A model generated the notes under the pieces. That model was not told the DNA's origin, did no database searches, and saw only the letters and a list, made by a program, of their open reading frames with translations. A program made the position numbers and the translations under genes. Of a stretch of 39,272 nt of DNA, positions 16,843 through 26,111 are shown one piece after another (position 1 is the first letter of the stretch; each line of letters starts with the position of its first letter). Origin of the DNA: Alphaproteobacteria bacterium (GTDB taxonomy: Bacteria; Pseudomonadota; Alphaproteobacteria; Sphingomonadales; SMXR01); the NCBI GenBank assembly GCA_030634465.1, contig DAOWAS010000005.1:1-39272 (forward strand). Reading direction: 5' to 3'.

Positions 16843-17505
16843 GTGTATAAAGATGAAAAGCAGGGCGTTGATAATTTCTATAAAACACCCCTTGGAAAAA
16901 TCTTTTCACAGCACCTAATGCTAACTATCAACCAATTGCTGGGCGATGTTTCTGGTCGAAATATATTAGTTATCGGCCCTGCCATTCCTGATATGGATCA
17001 ATTAGCGCTACGTTGTAGGAACATTCAATATAAAACCCTTAAAGGTACAAGTGTTTTCCCCTTTTCAGACGATAGTTTTGCAAGGGTGATAGTTCTACAC
17101 AGTTTGGAGTTTTCAGAACACATCACAGGCTTTCTTCGTGAGGTTTGGCGGGTTACCGAGCCAGAAGGAAAGGCTATATTTGTAGTGCCAAACCGTTTGG
17201 GGCTGTTGGTGCGTTCAGACAGAACACCATTTGGTTTTGGGCAACCCTATACAAAGAACCAGTTTAAAACCCTGTTGGTGGATAACCAGTTTAGTTCGCA
17301 AGAATTTTGTGAGGTTTTGTGCATGCCTGTGTGGTCGCTTTCTCGCAAGCCATCAGTTATTACTTTTATGGATAAAATGGGTCAGCTTTTATGGCCGCAA
17401 CTTTGTGGCGCTTTCATTGTTGATGCAGGAAAAAGTGTTTATGCCCCTGAAATGCAGGGTGAAAATGCTAAAGCCACACTAGCCCCCGCAACAGCACCAT
17501 ATTAA
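16843..17505 (+). CDS. Class I SAM-dependent methyltransferase domain protein
   Basis: Methyltransf_11-like pattern (FPFSDDSFARVIVLHSLEF...LREVWRVTEPEGKAIFVVPNRLGL); GTG start. Confidence 0.7.
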   Translation: MYKDEKQGVDNFYKTPLGKIFSQHLMLTINQLLGDVSGRNILVIGPAIPDMDQLALRCRNIQYKTLKGTSVFPFSDDSFARVIVLHSLEFSEHITGFLREVWRVTEPEGKAIFVVPNRLGLLVRSDRTPFGFGQPYTKNQFKTLLVDNQFSSQEFCEVLCMPVWSLSRKPSVITFMDKMGQLLWPQLCGAFIVDAGKSVYAPEMQGENAKATLAPATAPY

Positions 17506-17509
17506 TAAA

Positions 17510-18544
17510 TTACATTATTGGTGGCAGTTCTGTCAGGCGTAGCGGCCCTAGCCACAGGTGACCATTTTGCGCTGTAAGCGATAGGGGTATGCTGTCACCA
17601 CCTGAAAAGGTTTGCAGCAAAACCAAGCTGGAATTAAGCGTGTCTTGGGCTTGTTTATCCAAATTTATAAACCGACTAATCACTTCGCTTGCGGCTTGCG
17701 GTACGGCAATGCGGGTAGAAAGCGCCCCAAGTGGTTTTAGCTCTTGGTCTAGTGTTACACTGCCATCGGCTTTTACATCCATACCACTTATAATAATGTC
17801 AAATTGCGAAATTTCCAAAGTGCCACTGCCATCACGCCATGCTTCCAAGCCACTGCGTGACAGGTTCGGTGCGGTATCACCCCGCAACTCAGACACTAAT
17901 GTCAGCTCATCAATAACTTTGGTCGAGGTGTTTTCGCCAATGGTCAGCCCTTCAATACCTAAGGCCACATCAGCCAGTTTTGGGGCTAACAGCGTGTTTT
18001 CAGATGTGGGTATGTCTGATGCCGCCGAGCGAATATGCATGGCGAAGTTTTGCGCACTTAAAATAGGGCTGTTGTCGGCATAGCGTGAGGCAAAACTGCT
18101 AGTTAACTCAACAGATATACGAGAACCATTATTTTTCGGCCCATTGAAGCTTAAGCGCACCGCGGCGCTATCAAGAAAAATACCTGAACTGTCCGTATTA
18201 TTTGCACTTTGTTTTTCATAAACGCTTAAGCGTGATGCATTCGATGTGAAAATAAGATGAGAAAAGTTCCACGGCTGAGCATAGATGTGCAACTTGTCAC
18301 TAACCCATGTGGAATAGATATCGCCTTGTTCTTGACTAACCTTGGGGTTGTCTAGTGACACAATAATTCTGTAAGGAAAGCCAGTAACCTCAAAATTATC
18401 ATAAGTAAGGGTTATGCCATCTTTTTCCAGTTTTTGGATCATATCACGCACATGGTCTTCGGCATTTTCAGCAATATAATACCAATAGGCTGAGTATGCC
18501 GCTAGCAAGGCAAAAATAGATAATACTATGGATTTTAACTTCAT
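17510..18544 (-). CDS. DUF2125 domain-containing protein
   Basis: N-terminal TM, WYYIAENAEDHVRDMIQKLEKDGITLTYDNFEVTGFPYRIIVSLDNP pattern typical of DUF2125. Confidence 0.75.
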   Translation of the reverse strand: MKLKSIVLSIFALLAAYSAYWYYIAENAEDHVRDMIQKLEKDGITLTYDNFEVTGFPYRIIVSLDNPKVSQEQGDIYSTWVSDKLHIYAQPWNFSHLIFTSNASRLSVYEKQSANNTDSSGIFLDSAAVRLSFNGPKNNGSRISVELTSSFASRYADNSPILSAQNFAMHIRSAASDIPTSENTLLAPKLADVALGIEGLTIGENTSTKVIDELTLVSELRGDTAPNLSRSGLEAWRDGSGTLEISQFDIIISGMDVKADGSVTLDQELKPLGALSTRIAVPQAASEVISRFINLDKQAQDTLNSSLVLLQTFSGGDSIPLSLTAQNGHLWLGPLRLTELPPIM

Positions 18545-18554
18545 GTTTTTGCCT

Positions 18555-19283
18555 TTACTTAAATGTCATTGCTTCAAGCTTCTCGGTGGCGGTATCAATA
18601 TCGTTGCCCAACCTTTTCATAAACTCCTCACGAGATAAGCCGTTTTCGATAACAGGCAGAAACTCTAAATAAATTGTTCCCGGGCGCTTCAGAAAAGAAT
18701 TTCGTGGCCACAGTAGGCCAGAGTTAAGGGCAACAGGCACTACAGGCAATTTTAACTGTCGGTAAAGAGCGTAAACACCGGCCTGAAATTCGGCATCGTG
18801 TTCTGCCGAAACTCTGGTGCCTTCTGGAAAAATTACAATTTTACGGTTGTATGTTACGGCGGCTTTTGCCTCTTTTAACATTCTGCGTAACGCCTTGGAG
18901 CCAGCATTTCTGTCCACGCCAATCATTTTAAGTTTGCGTACATACCAGCCAAAAACAGGAATATCCCTTAGCCCTGTTTTAAGGACAATAGCGGGGTCTT
19001 TTAACAGTCCTTGGAACACCGTGGTTTCCCACGCCGACTGGTGTTTGCAGGCAACAATAACTGGCTCTTCAGGCAGGTTTTCCATGCCCTTATAAACAAC
19101 CTTAATGCCAGTTATAATAGGCAGAGCTTTTTGCATGCCTCTAGACCATTGCTCTTGGGGGAAAAGCGATCTTTTCCTAGGCAATGGCAGGGTTAACATC
19201 CCTATGATTGACCAAAGCGCTGCCCACACATAGAAAAATATAAAAAATAAAAATGAGCGTATAAAAATCACTATAAGGTCCAT
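18555..19283 (-). CDS. plsC: 1-acyl-sn-glycerol-3-phosphate acyltransferase
   Basis: KHQSAWET and FPEGTR acyltransferase motifs. Confidence 0.88.
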   Translation of the reverse strand: MDLIVIFIRSFLFFIFFYVWAALWSIIGMLTLPLPRKRSLFPQEQWSRGMQKALPIITGIKVVYKGMENLPEEPVIVACKHQSAWETTVFQGLLKDPAIVLKTGLRDIPVFGWYVRKLKMIGVDRNAGSKALRRMLKEAKAAVTYNRKIVIFPEGTRVSAEHDAEFQAGVYALYRQLKLPVVPVALNSGLLWPRNSFLKRPGTIYLEFLPVIENGLSREEFMKRLGNDIDTATEKLEAMTFK

Positions 19284-19288
19284 TGTTA

Positions 19289-19897
19289 TTAGAAAATACG
19301 GTACCGAGCTAAACTATATATATATTTTGTATATTCAAGGGCAATGGATGACCATTTTAGCTGTGTTTTGATCACAAATGGGTAAACTTTCAAATCAGGC
19401 GCTGTGTTCTCTAGCTCTAATAGCGCCCTTGGCATGTGAAAGTCAGATGTAATTACCATTAATGAAGTAAAGCCATTTTCTTCAGCCCAGTTTTTGGTTT
19501 CAGCGGCATTCCCCTTTGTATCCAGTGCTTGCCTGCCAAGGTTAATACATGTTTGCTCATCGTTATTTTCGCAATGTTTTAATGGGCTGTCATATGCGTT
19601 TAATATGGTGGTGGTGTTTAGGTTGGCATTAACACCTGAAATTAACAGGCGTTTTCCTAGCCGCAAATTCAGTGCTTCTATTCCCGCTTCAATGCGGCCC
19701 ACCCCGCCTGTTAGGGCAACAATGCCATCAACCTGTCTTTGGCTGTCTAAGCTTGAAGGTTCAGGTTTAAAGCTAATAAACCAAGCTAACCCCATGCCCC
19801 AAATGACAAGCAATATCAGGCAAAGTTTGATAAACCTGACAATTCTTCTGCGTCTTCTTTGCAATTTTATTCTGCGTTTATAAATGCTTGCTACCAT
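19289..19897 (-). CDS. YdcF/DUF218-family protein
   Basis: DGIVALTGGVGRIEAGIEAL, RLLISGVN, VITSDFHMPRALLELE. Confidence 0.8.
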   Translation of the reverse strand: MVASIYKRRIKLQRRRRRIVRFIKLCLILLVIWGMGLAWFISFKPEPSSLDSQRQVDGIVALTGGVGRIEAGIEALNLRLGKRLLISGVNANLNTTTILNAYDSPLKHCENNDEQTCINLGRQALDTKGNAAETKNWAEENGFTSLMVITSDFHMPRALLELENTAPDLKVYPFVIKTQLKWSSIALEYTKYIYSLARYRIF

Positions 19898-19901
19898 TGT
19901 T

Positions 19902-20786
19902 TTACATCATCTTTATAAGAGCTTTTCTAACCGCTTTGTCTGCGGTAACCATTGACAGTAGCGAAACTGCAAATGGAATAAGCCCTAAAGTTAATATCTG
20001 CCATAAGTTAAGGGTAAGCTTGGGTGTTAAGCCATCACCTAGGTCTTTGGTTAATATATAAAAAACTATAATTGTAATAATGGCGGCAACTAGCCCACCA
20101 ACACCACCTTTGAAACCATATATCATAAATCTGTTTTTAAACTCACGGGAAATGGCACTGTCCTCAGCCCCCATAAGATGAACTATTTCTATGTTTTCTT
20201 TGTGGGCGGACAGCCGTGCGTTGGTGGCAAAAACAATTATGGCAACGGTTGTCAGCATAATTAGCACTACAGCTAACCCTGATGTGGCCTGAATTGTGGC
20301 ACTTAGTTTTAATAGTTGGTCGACCCATTGTTGGTGTCCGTCCAGTTTTGCATCTGGTGCCACCGCATGTAACTTGCCCTCCAAGGCAATAATATCAACA
20401 TGTCGGTTGGGAACCAGTTGTGCTGTTATCATTGCTGGTATTGGCAGGTCATCTGTTACATTTCCAGACCCCAACCACGGCTCTAACAGGCTTGTTATTT
20501 TATCATCACTCAGCAGTTCGGCCGATGTTACCTCAGGCATGCTTTTTAAAATTTCAAGCACGCTTGCAGCTTGCTCGGCAACACTTTCGTCGTCAGCATT
20601 GCTTATTTGTATTGTCATGCTTTGGGACAGCTCTGATGACCACAAGTCGCTCATATTATGTAAGGCAAAGCCAGACCCAATTGATAGGGCTGATAAATAG
20701 GTCATAACCGCAATAACCCAAGGCAGTATTCCGCCGCCCTCTTTACCACTTGGAAGAAACTGAATGCTTGATTTTGCTTTGAACAT
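19902..20786 (-). CDS. ftsX: Cell division protein FtsX
   Basis: FtsX-like 4-TM architecture, adjacent to FtsE; EIVHLMGAEDSAISREFKNRFMIYGFKGG. Confidence 0.88.
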   Translation of the reverse strand: MFKAKSSIQFLPSGKEGGGILPWVIAVMTYLSALSIGSGFALHNMSDLWSSELSQSMTIQISNADDESVAEQAASVLEILKSMPEVTSAELLSDDKITSLLEPWLGSGNVTDDLPIPAMITAQLVPNRHVDIIALEGKLHAVAPDAKLDGHQQWVDQLLKLSATIQATSGLAVVLIMLTTVAIIVFATNARLSAHKENIEIVHLMGAEDSAISREFKNRFMIYGFKGGVGGLVAAIITIIVFYILTKDLGDGLTPKLTLNLWQILTLGLIPFAVSLLSMVTADKAVRKALIKMM

Positions 20787-21487
20787 TACACTTCCCCAAC
20801 TGTTGGGTTGGCGGCATTGCCAGCCGCAGGTATTAGCTCTAATTCACCATTTTTAAGGCGTAGCTCAGGCGCATTCATGTGTTTGACCATAGAAATATCA
20901 TGGGTGGCAATAACCGTGGTGGTGCCAATTTTGTTCAACTCAACAAAAAGATGCATCAGCCTTTGTGCCATTTCGGGGTCAACATTACCTGTGGGTTCAT
21001 CAGCCAACAGCAGATCGGGGCGACCAATAACCGCACGGGCAATGGCAAGTCGCTGCTTTTCTCCGCCTGAAAGTGTTGATGGTCGGGCCTCAAACTTATC
21101 CTTTAGGCCAACCCAGCTTAAAAGCTCCTTGGACTGTTCTTTCAGGCGCTCTTCTTTAACCTCGCCCGCTAAAACCATTGGCAACATAACATTTTCAACG
21201 GCTGTTAAATGCTCTAATAGCCGAAACTCTTGGAAAACAACGCCGATACGCCGCCTTAGTTTTGGCAAGGCCGCGCGGGTGGAGATAACAGTGTTAACAT
21301 CAAAAAAGCTGGTTAGGCCGCGTGATGGTCGGTGGGCTAAATATAACAGCTTCAATAATGACGATTTACCCGCACCACTGGCGCCGGTTAAAAAATGAAA
21401 AGAACCCCGCTCCAACTCGAAGCTGATATCTTTTAAAATTTCGCTATCCATACCATAGCGCATGCCAACATTTTCAAATCTTATCAC
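20786..21487 (-). CDS. ftsE: Cell division ATP-binding protein FtsE
   Basis: IRFENVGMRYG, LTGASGAGKSSLLKLL, LSGGEKQRLAIARA, LLADEPTGNVDP. Confidence 0.92.
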   Translation of the reverse strand: MIRFENVGMRYGMDSEILKDISFELERGSFHFLTGASGAGKSSLLKLLYLAHRPSRGLTSFFDVNTVISTRAALPKLRRRIGVVFQEFRLLEHLTAVENVMLPMVLAGEVKEERLKEQSKELLSWVGLKDKFEARPSTLSGGEKQRLAIARAVIGRPDLLLADEPTGNVDPEMAQRLMHLFVELNKIGTTTVIATHDISMVKHMNAPELRLKNGELELIPAAGNAANPTVGEV

Positions 21488-21595
21488 CAGTGTTTCCCAT
21501 TTTTTTATTCGTTCGTACCATATTTACAACCAGTGGCATTTCAGGTCTAGCCCTGCTCTTATCTATATTTCAATTCATAGGGTTTTATTTTGCCT

Positions 21596-21633
21596 GTTTT
21601 AGGTAGTAAGATAAGTTTTAGGTAGTAAGGTAA
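21596..21633. repeat. Two tandem copies of a 19-bp repeat (GTTTTAGGTAGTAAGRTAA)
   Basis: 21596-21614 and 21615-21633 identical except A/G at one position; in ftsE / zinc-ribbon divergent intergenic region. Confidence 0.85.
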
Positions 21634-21694
21634 TATGCTATCCGAAGTTTAGGGTTAGGTCACAGACAAAATGACATTAAGAGGTTTATGACAA

Positions 21695-22612
21695 ATGATT
21701 ATTGGTTGTCCCGATTGTTCAACAAAGTTTGGTATACCAGATGGTGCGCTAGGCGATGCTGGTCGCAAGGTTAGATGCGCTAAATGTGGCCATGTTTGGT
21801 TGGCCACTAATGAAGATGCAATTACTATGGAGCAGCCTGTAACTGAGGCTGCTGATGATAGTGTAAGCCCATCTCAGCCTGAGGCACCACAAGAGGAAAT
21901 CACACCACAACCCGAACCTGCTGACGAAAGCGTTGCGGATGAAGCCCCATCCCCTGAAATTGAGAACACTGAAGCTGAACATACTGACGTTGAAAGTGCT
22001 GAGGAAGATATTAAAGGTTTGGGTGACAGCAGTGTAGAAGAGGCGCTGGCTGTTATTAAGGGTTCCGCCATTGAAGAGCCTGACTTTCCCTTAGGCAAGG
22101 GTGAGATAGGCGAGTTCGCGGCAACAGCTAGTTCCAAAACAGTTGTAATTGGTTGGAGCGCTTTGGGCGTATTTATGGTTAGTATTTTGCTTGTGTTCTT
22201 CTTAATGCAGGACAGTTTGCGTAATGTGTGGCCGCCCATAACAAAACTTTATGATGTGGTTGGGTTGTTGGACGCCACCCATATGGAAAGCCAAGAAGAA
22301 GCTGACATGGCGCCTGTAGATTATTCCCAATATATTCGTATTTCAAACGATGCGGGACTTGAACGTTTGGCAAATGGCGTCCCCGCATTGGTTATTAGGG
22401 GGGCTGTAACCAACACTGCTGATTTTGACATTATCTTGCCTGGTGCTGAGATTGTTCTCAGAAATGAAAGACGTCAGGATATTCAGACGTGGCCTTTTGA
22501 GTTTGATGAGGAAACCTTAAAGGCTGGAAAAACCATGCCATTCATTGAGGCTATATCTAACCCGCCACGGGAAACAACCGAGTTTGAATTAATGCTTTTG
22601 TGGGAAAAATAA
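21695..22612 (+). CDS. MJ0042-type zinc-ribbon domain protein with DUF3426-like C-terminus
   Basis: IIGCPDCSTKFGIPDGALGDAGRKVRCAKCGHVW N-terminus, acidic linker, TM, C-terminal DUF3426-like domain. Confidence 0.82.
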   Translation: MIIGCPDCSTKFGIPDGALGDAGRKVRCAKCGHVWLATNEDAITMEQPVTEAADDSVSPSQPEAPQEEITPQPEPADESVADEAPSPEIENTEAEHTDVESAEEDIKGLGDSSVEEALAVIKGSAIEEPDFPLGKGEIGEFAATASSKTVVIGWSALGVFMVSILLVFFLMQDSLRNVWPPITKLYDVVGLLDATHMESQEEADMAPVDYSQYIRISNDAGLERLANGVPALVIRGAVTNTADFDIILPGAEIVLRNERRQDIQTWPFEFDEETLKAGKTMPFIEAISNPPRETTEFELMLLWEK

Positions 22613-22626
22613 ATTTGCCTGCAAGG

Positions 22627-23913
22627 CTAATTTGTTGAGCGAATGTGTTGGGCAAATGTTTCGCCCGTAGTTTCTTCTAGGCGCAAGGCCGTGTCCCACA
22701 ACAATGACGCTATTAAATCGACATCATACGATGGTGACAAGCTAAGCCGCCAATAGGCTGTGCGCAGTGCTATATAGACAACAAGGTCGTTGTTAATATC
22801 ATCTTTATTTTCAGATATCAGCTTCAGCCTTTGACCAAGCACCGCTTTCGGGGTGGGTTCTAACAGCAACGACTTTCTTATATTTATTATATTTCTGGCT
22901 ACTGGGTTTGAAAAAGTTTTTTGTGGCAAGCGAAATTGCAAAACATCGCTGGTGCTAACTTGCCCCATGGCATCTTCTATGTTTAACCAGCCCAAAACCA
23001 TGGTTCCTGCCCATGGGTTGGCACTAAGGTCTAGCCTTTGGTAGCGCTCTACGTTTTTTTGTTCAAAGGTCAACGGCAAGGGATGAGAAAAAACCTGCTC
23101 TTCGCTGTCGCCATCATCGCCGTATTGCCCCGCTTTTCTAAACTGGAAGGTTATTTTTCTTAAAGGGTAATCATCTTGCCCCACATATCCAACCTCAAGC
23201 GTGTTATCTGGCTGGGTAATTGGGGCTGATGTAAAGCCAACAGATGGCACCTCGTCACGTTTAACCTCAATGTTCCATACAACTGTGTTTTTTCCGCCAA
23301 AGTTAAGCTCCAGCTCGCCAGTTTGGTACATGGCAACTGTTTGTTGATAGGTATTTTCATATGGTGGTGGAAACGCTATCACCTTGCCGTTCAGGTAAAG
23401 GCGTGGTTTGCGTATGCCGCCCTCAATGCTGAACTTAACAATGCTACCTTCCAGCATTGTCAGGTTGTTATCATTTTCGCTAAGGTCTTTATAGCGATGT
23501 GCTTTTGCTAGGTTGGTGTGGCTGGTACCTGTGTAGTTAGGCGGTGCGACCCATGCCGAAATTTTTGCCTGCGAAATGGGCGCGTAAAAGTTAATTTTAA
23601 AAGCATTGATAACTATTTCTAACCCCTGACCTTGGGCGATGGCAAAGCCACTGGCTACGGCGAATATAATAATATATTTGGCACCATAATCACGTTGCCA
23701 CCCCCAATTTGCTTTGTTTAGGGCGGTTTTGGTTAAAAAATATGCGGTTAGCAGGGTTGCAACCAAGGCTATGGGTTGGGCAATGCTTGGTAGAAAAAAC
23801 CAGACATCAAATAGTGAGGTACAGACATAGATAGCCATAATACTGACAGCAGGCCATACCGCTCGCCATGTATTTTTTATAGTTAGAACTGCCTCATTAA
23901 CTTTGGAGGGTAT
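22627..23913 (-). CDS. DUF4175/TIGR02302-like membrane protein, short form; probable non-canonical AUA start
   Basis: Two N-terminal TM segments, WVAPPNYTGTSHTNLA..LYLNG..; ORF-track ATG at 23838 lacks an SD; in-frame extension to 23913 follows AAAGGAGG. Confidence 0.6.
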   Translation of the reverse strand: MPSKVNEAVLTIKNTWRAVWPAVSIMAIYVCTSLFDVWFFLPSIAQPIALVATLLTAYFLTKTALNKANWGWQRDYGAKYIIIFAVASGFAIAQGQGLEIVINAFKINFYAPISQAKISAWVAPPNYTGTSHTNLAKAHRYKDLSENDNNLTMLEGSIVKFSIEGGIRKPRLYLNGKVIAFPPPYENTYQQTVAMYQTGELELNFGGKNTVVWNIEVKRDEVPSVGFTSAPITQPDNTLEVGYVGQDDYPLRKITFQFRKAGQYGDDGDSEEQVFSHPLPLTFEQKNVERYQRLDLSANPWAGTMVLGWLNIEDAMGQVSTSDVLQFRLPQKTFSNPVARNIINIRKSLLLEPTPKAVLGQRLKLISENKDDINNDLVVYIALRTAYWRLSLSPSYDVDLIASLLWDTALRLEETTGETFAQHIRSTN

Positions 23914-23950
23914 AATAACCTCCTTTAGTTTGTTTTATTTATAAGCATTA

Positions 23951-24076
23951 CTAGGCAATGCTTTTTTCAACCTCAACGCTTCCATGTGTTGGTGCTACAG
24001 GGTCACCTTTTTTACCACAACCTGCCAATAACAGACTAGTTAGGCACAAAACAATTAATCCTGATTTTACTGTCAT
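23951..24076 (-). CDS. Small LptM-like lipoprotein (41 aa)
   Basis: Translation MTVKSGLIVLCLTSLLLAGCGKKGDPVAPTHGSVEVEKSIA; lipobox LLAGCGKKG; ATGA overlap with argH stop. Below the length cutoff of the ORF track. Confidence 0.82.
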   Translation of the reverse strand: MTVKSGLIVLCLTSLLLAGCGKKGDPVAPTHGSVEVEKSIA

Positions 24077-25482
24077 TTCAATTGTTCCTTCCACAATTTC
24101 AATTGCTCCTTTACGGCAGATGGTGCTGTGCCGCCAAGGCTTGAACGACTGTTAAGCGCTCGCCTTGGATCTAACACATCATAAATACCGTCTGTGATAT
24201 CAGCCTCTATGCTTTGCATGTCGCTTAAGCTTAGCTTATCCAACTCACATTTTTTCTGGTCAGCCATACCAACTAATGAACCGGTAATTTCATGCGCCCT
24301 TCTAAAGGGTATGTTCAGGTTTTGCACTAACCAATCGGCCAAATCAGTTGCTGTTATGTGGCCTTTCATGGTGGCGGCAGCCATGGCATCTTTGTTCACA
24401 CTTAATGTTGCAACCATGCCAGTTAAGGCCTTTAAGCTTAATATAAAATGATCAACACTGTCAAAAACCGCTTCTTTGTCTTCTTGCATGTCCTTGCCAT
24501 ATGCAAGGGGCAGACCCTTCATCACCGTTAGCATGGCAACCAAATTTCCCATTATGCGACCAACCTTGGCTCTAATTAGCTCTGCGCCGTCAGGGTTGCG
24601 TTTTTGCGGCATTATTGATGAGCCCGTGGAAAACGCATCGTCCAAAACAATGTAGCTATATGGTTGTGACGACCATATAACAATTTCTTCTGCCATGCGG
24701 GAAAGGTGGGTGGCGCTAATGGTAAGGGCGGCCAAAAATTCCAAGGCAAAGTCACGGTCAGAAACCGCATCAATTGAGTTTTGCATCGGTGCGCTAAAGC
24801 CTAATAGTTTTGCTGTCATGTCGCGGTCGATAGGAAAGCTTGTTCCCGCCAACGCCCCCGCACCTAATGGCGACAGGTTCATGCGTTTGCGGCAGTCACC
24901 TAACCGTGCCACGTCTCTACCCGCCATTTCAACATAGGCAAGCAGGTGGTGGGCTAGTGACACTGGTTGTGCCGCTTGCAGGTGGGTGGTGCCAGGTATC
25001 AGAGTTTCAACATGTTGTTCAGCTAAGCCCAACAATGCCTTTTGAAATGCTTTCAGTTCAATTACAATGCTGTCTAGCGAGCTTCTAGTCCACAAGCGAA
25101 AGTCGGTTGCCACTTGGTCGTTTCTAGAGCGTGCTGTGTGCAATCTTCCCGCAGGTTCGCCAATTATATCGCTTAATCTGGCTTCGATATTCATGTGAAT
25201 ATCTTCTTGCTCAATTTTAAAGTCGAACTGTCCTGCGGCTATTTCTTCGCTAATTTGCGCAAGCCCTCTTTTAATCTCGCTAAGGTCAGCATCGCTTATA
25301 ATGCCTTGCGTCGCCAACATAGTTGCATGAGCAATGGAACCTGTAATGTCCTCCTCAGCTAGACGCTTGTCAAAATGGATAGACGCATTTAACAGCTCCA
25401 TAGCTTCCGCAGGGCCGTGGTCAAAGCGACCACCCCATAGTTTATTTTTATTTGTTTTGTTATTGTTGTTTTTATTGCTCAT
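24073..25482 (-). CDS. argH: Argininosuccinate lyase
   Basis: KLWGGRFDHGPAEAMELLNASIHFD; GSSIMPQKRNPDGAELIRAKVGR signature. Confidence 0.95.
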   Translation of the reverse strand: MSNKNNNNKTNKNKLWGGRFDHGPAEAMELLNASIHFDKRLAEEDITGSIAHATMLATQGIISDADLSEIKRGLAQISEEIAAGQFDFKIEQEDIHMNIEARLSDIIGEPAGRLHTARSRNDQVATDFRLWTRSSLDSIVIELKAFQKALLGLAEQHVETLIPGTTHLQAAQPVSLAHHLLAYVEMAGRDVARLGDCRKRMNLSPLGAGALAGTSFPIDRDMTAKLLGFSAPMQNSIDAVSDRDFALEFLAALTISATHLSRMAEEIVIWSSQPYSYIVLDDAFSTGSSIMPQKRNPDGAELIRAKVGRIMGNLVAMLTVMKGLPLAYGKDMQEDKEAVFDSVDHFILSLKALTGMVATLSVNKDAMAAATMKGHITATDLADWLVQNLNIPFRRAHEITGSLVGMADQKKCELDKLSLSDMQSIEADITDGIYDVLDPRRALNSRSSLGGTAPSAVKEQLKLWKEQLK

Positions 25483-25539
25483 TATTCTATAACTCGTTCT
25501 GGTTTGTTTAAGATCGCCTTGTTTAAATGGAGATTATTA

Positions 25540-26109
25540 ATGAAGCGTTTTATCGTTGCGCTTATCATAATAGCTAGTTCGCTTAGTTTGCTTGTCTTTC
25601 TGTTGCGAGACAAGGGGCAATTGCAGGCTGACCTAAACTCTTTAGCTGTGGGCGAGCTTTCTATTGTTGAGGTTTTTAACCAACCAGCCACCGTATCGCA
25701 AACAAAATTTACTGACCGTGATGGTGAAAAGCTTAGTTTTTCCGATTTAGAAGGCAAAGTGCTGTTAGTTAATTTTTGGGCCACATGGTGCGCACCGTGT
25801 ATCCATGAAATGCCAGACCTGAACCGTTTGCAAAAAGCGCTGGGTAGTAATTCGTTTGAGGTCATTACCATATCATTAGACCGCCAAGGGTACGGCGTTA
25901 TCGACCCATTTTTTGATGAGGTGGGTATTGATAACTTAAAAGCTTACTTAGACCGTTCCAACAAGCTTTCGCTTGAGGTCGGGGCTACAGGCCTGCCGAC
26001 CACTATTTTGCTGGATAAAAACGGCAAAATGATAGCCCGTGTTGTTGGCCCCCTAAAATGGGACAGCCGCCAAGCAATAGAGTTTTTAGCAAGAGCAATC
26101 GAAGGCTGA
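25540..26109 (+). CDS. TlpA-family thioredoxin-like disulfide reductase
   Basis: NFWATWCAPCIHEMPDLNRLQ; N-terminal anchor; start 25540 follows GGAG (ORF track start 25504). Confidence 0.88.
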   Translation: MKRFIVALIIIASSLSLLVFLLRDKGQLQADLNSLAVGELSIVEVFNQPATVSQTKFTDRDGEKLSFSDLEGKVLLVNFWATWCAPCIHEMPDLNRLQKALGSNSFEVITISLDRQGYGVIDPFFDEVGIDNLKAYLDRSNKLSLEVGATGLPTTILLDKNGKMIARVVGPLKWDSRQAIEFLARAIEG

Positions 26110-26111
26110 TA

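Noticed and set aside
16843-17505. Degenerate SAM-binding motif (ILVIGPAIPD) in the methyltransferase-like protein as a sign of inactivity
   Set aside because: As I recall, variant motif I is common in this alphaproteobacterial subfamily; not distinctive enough without alignment.
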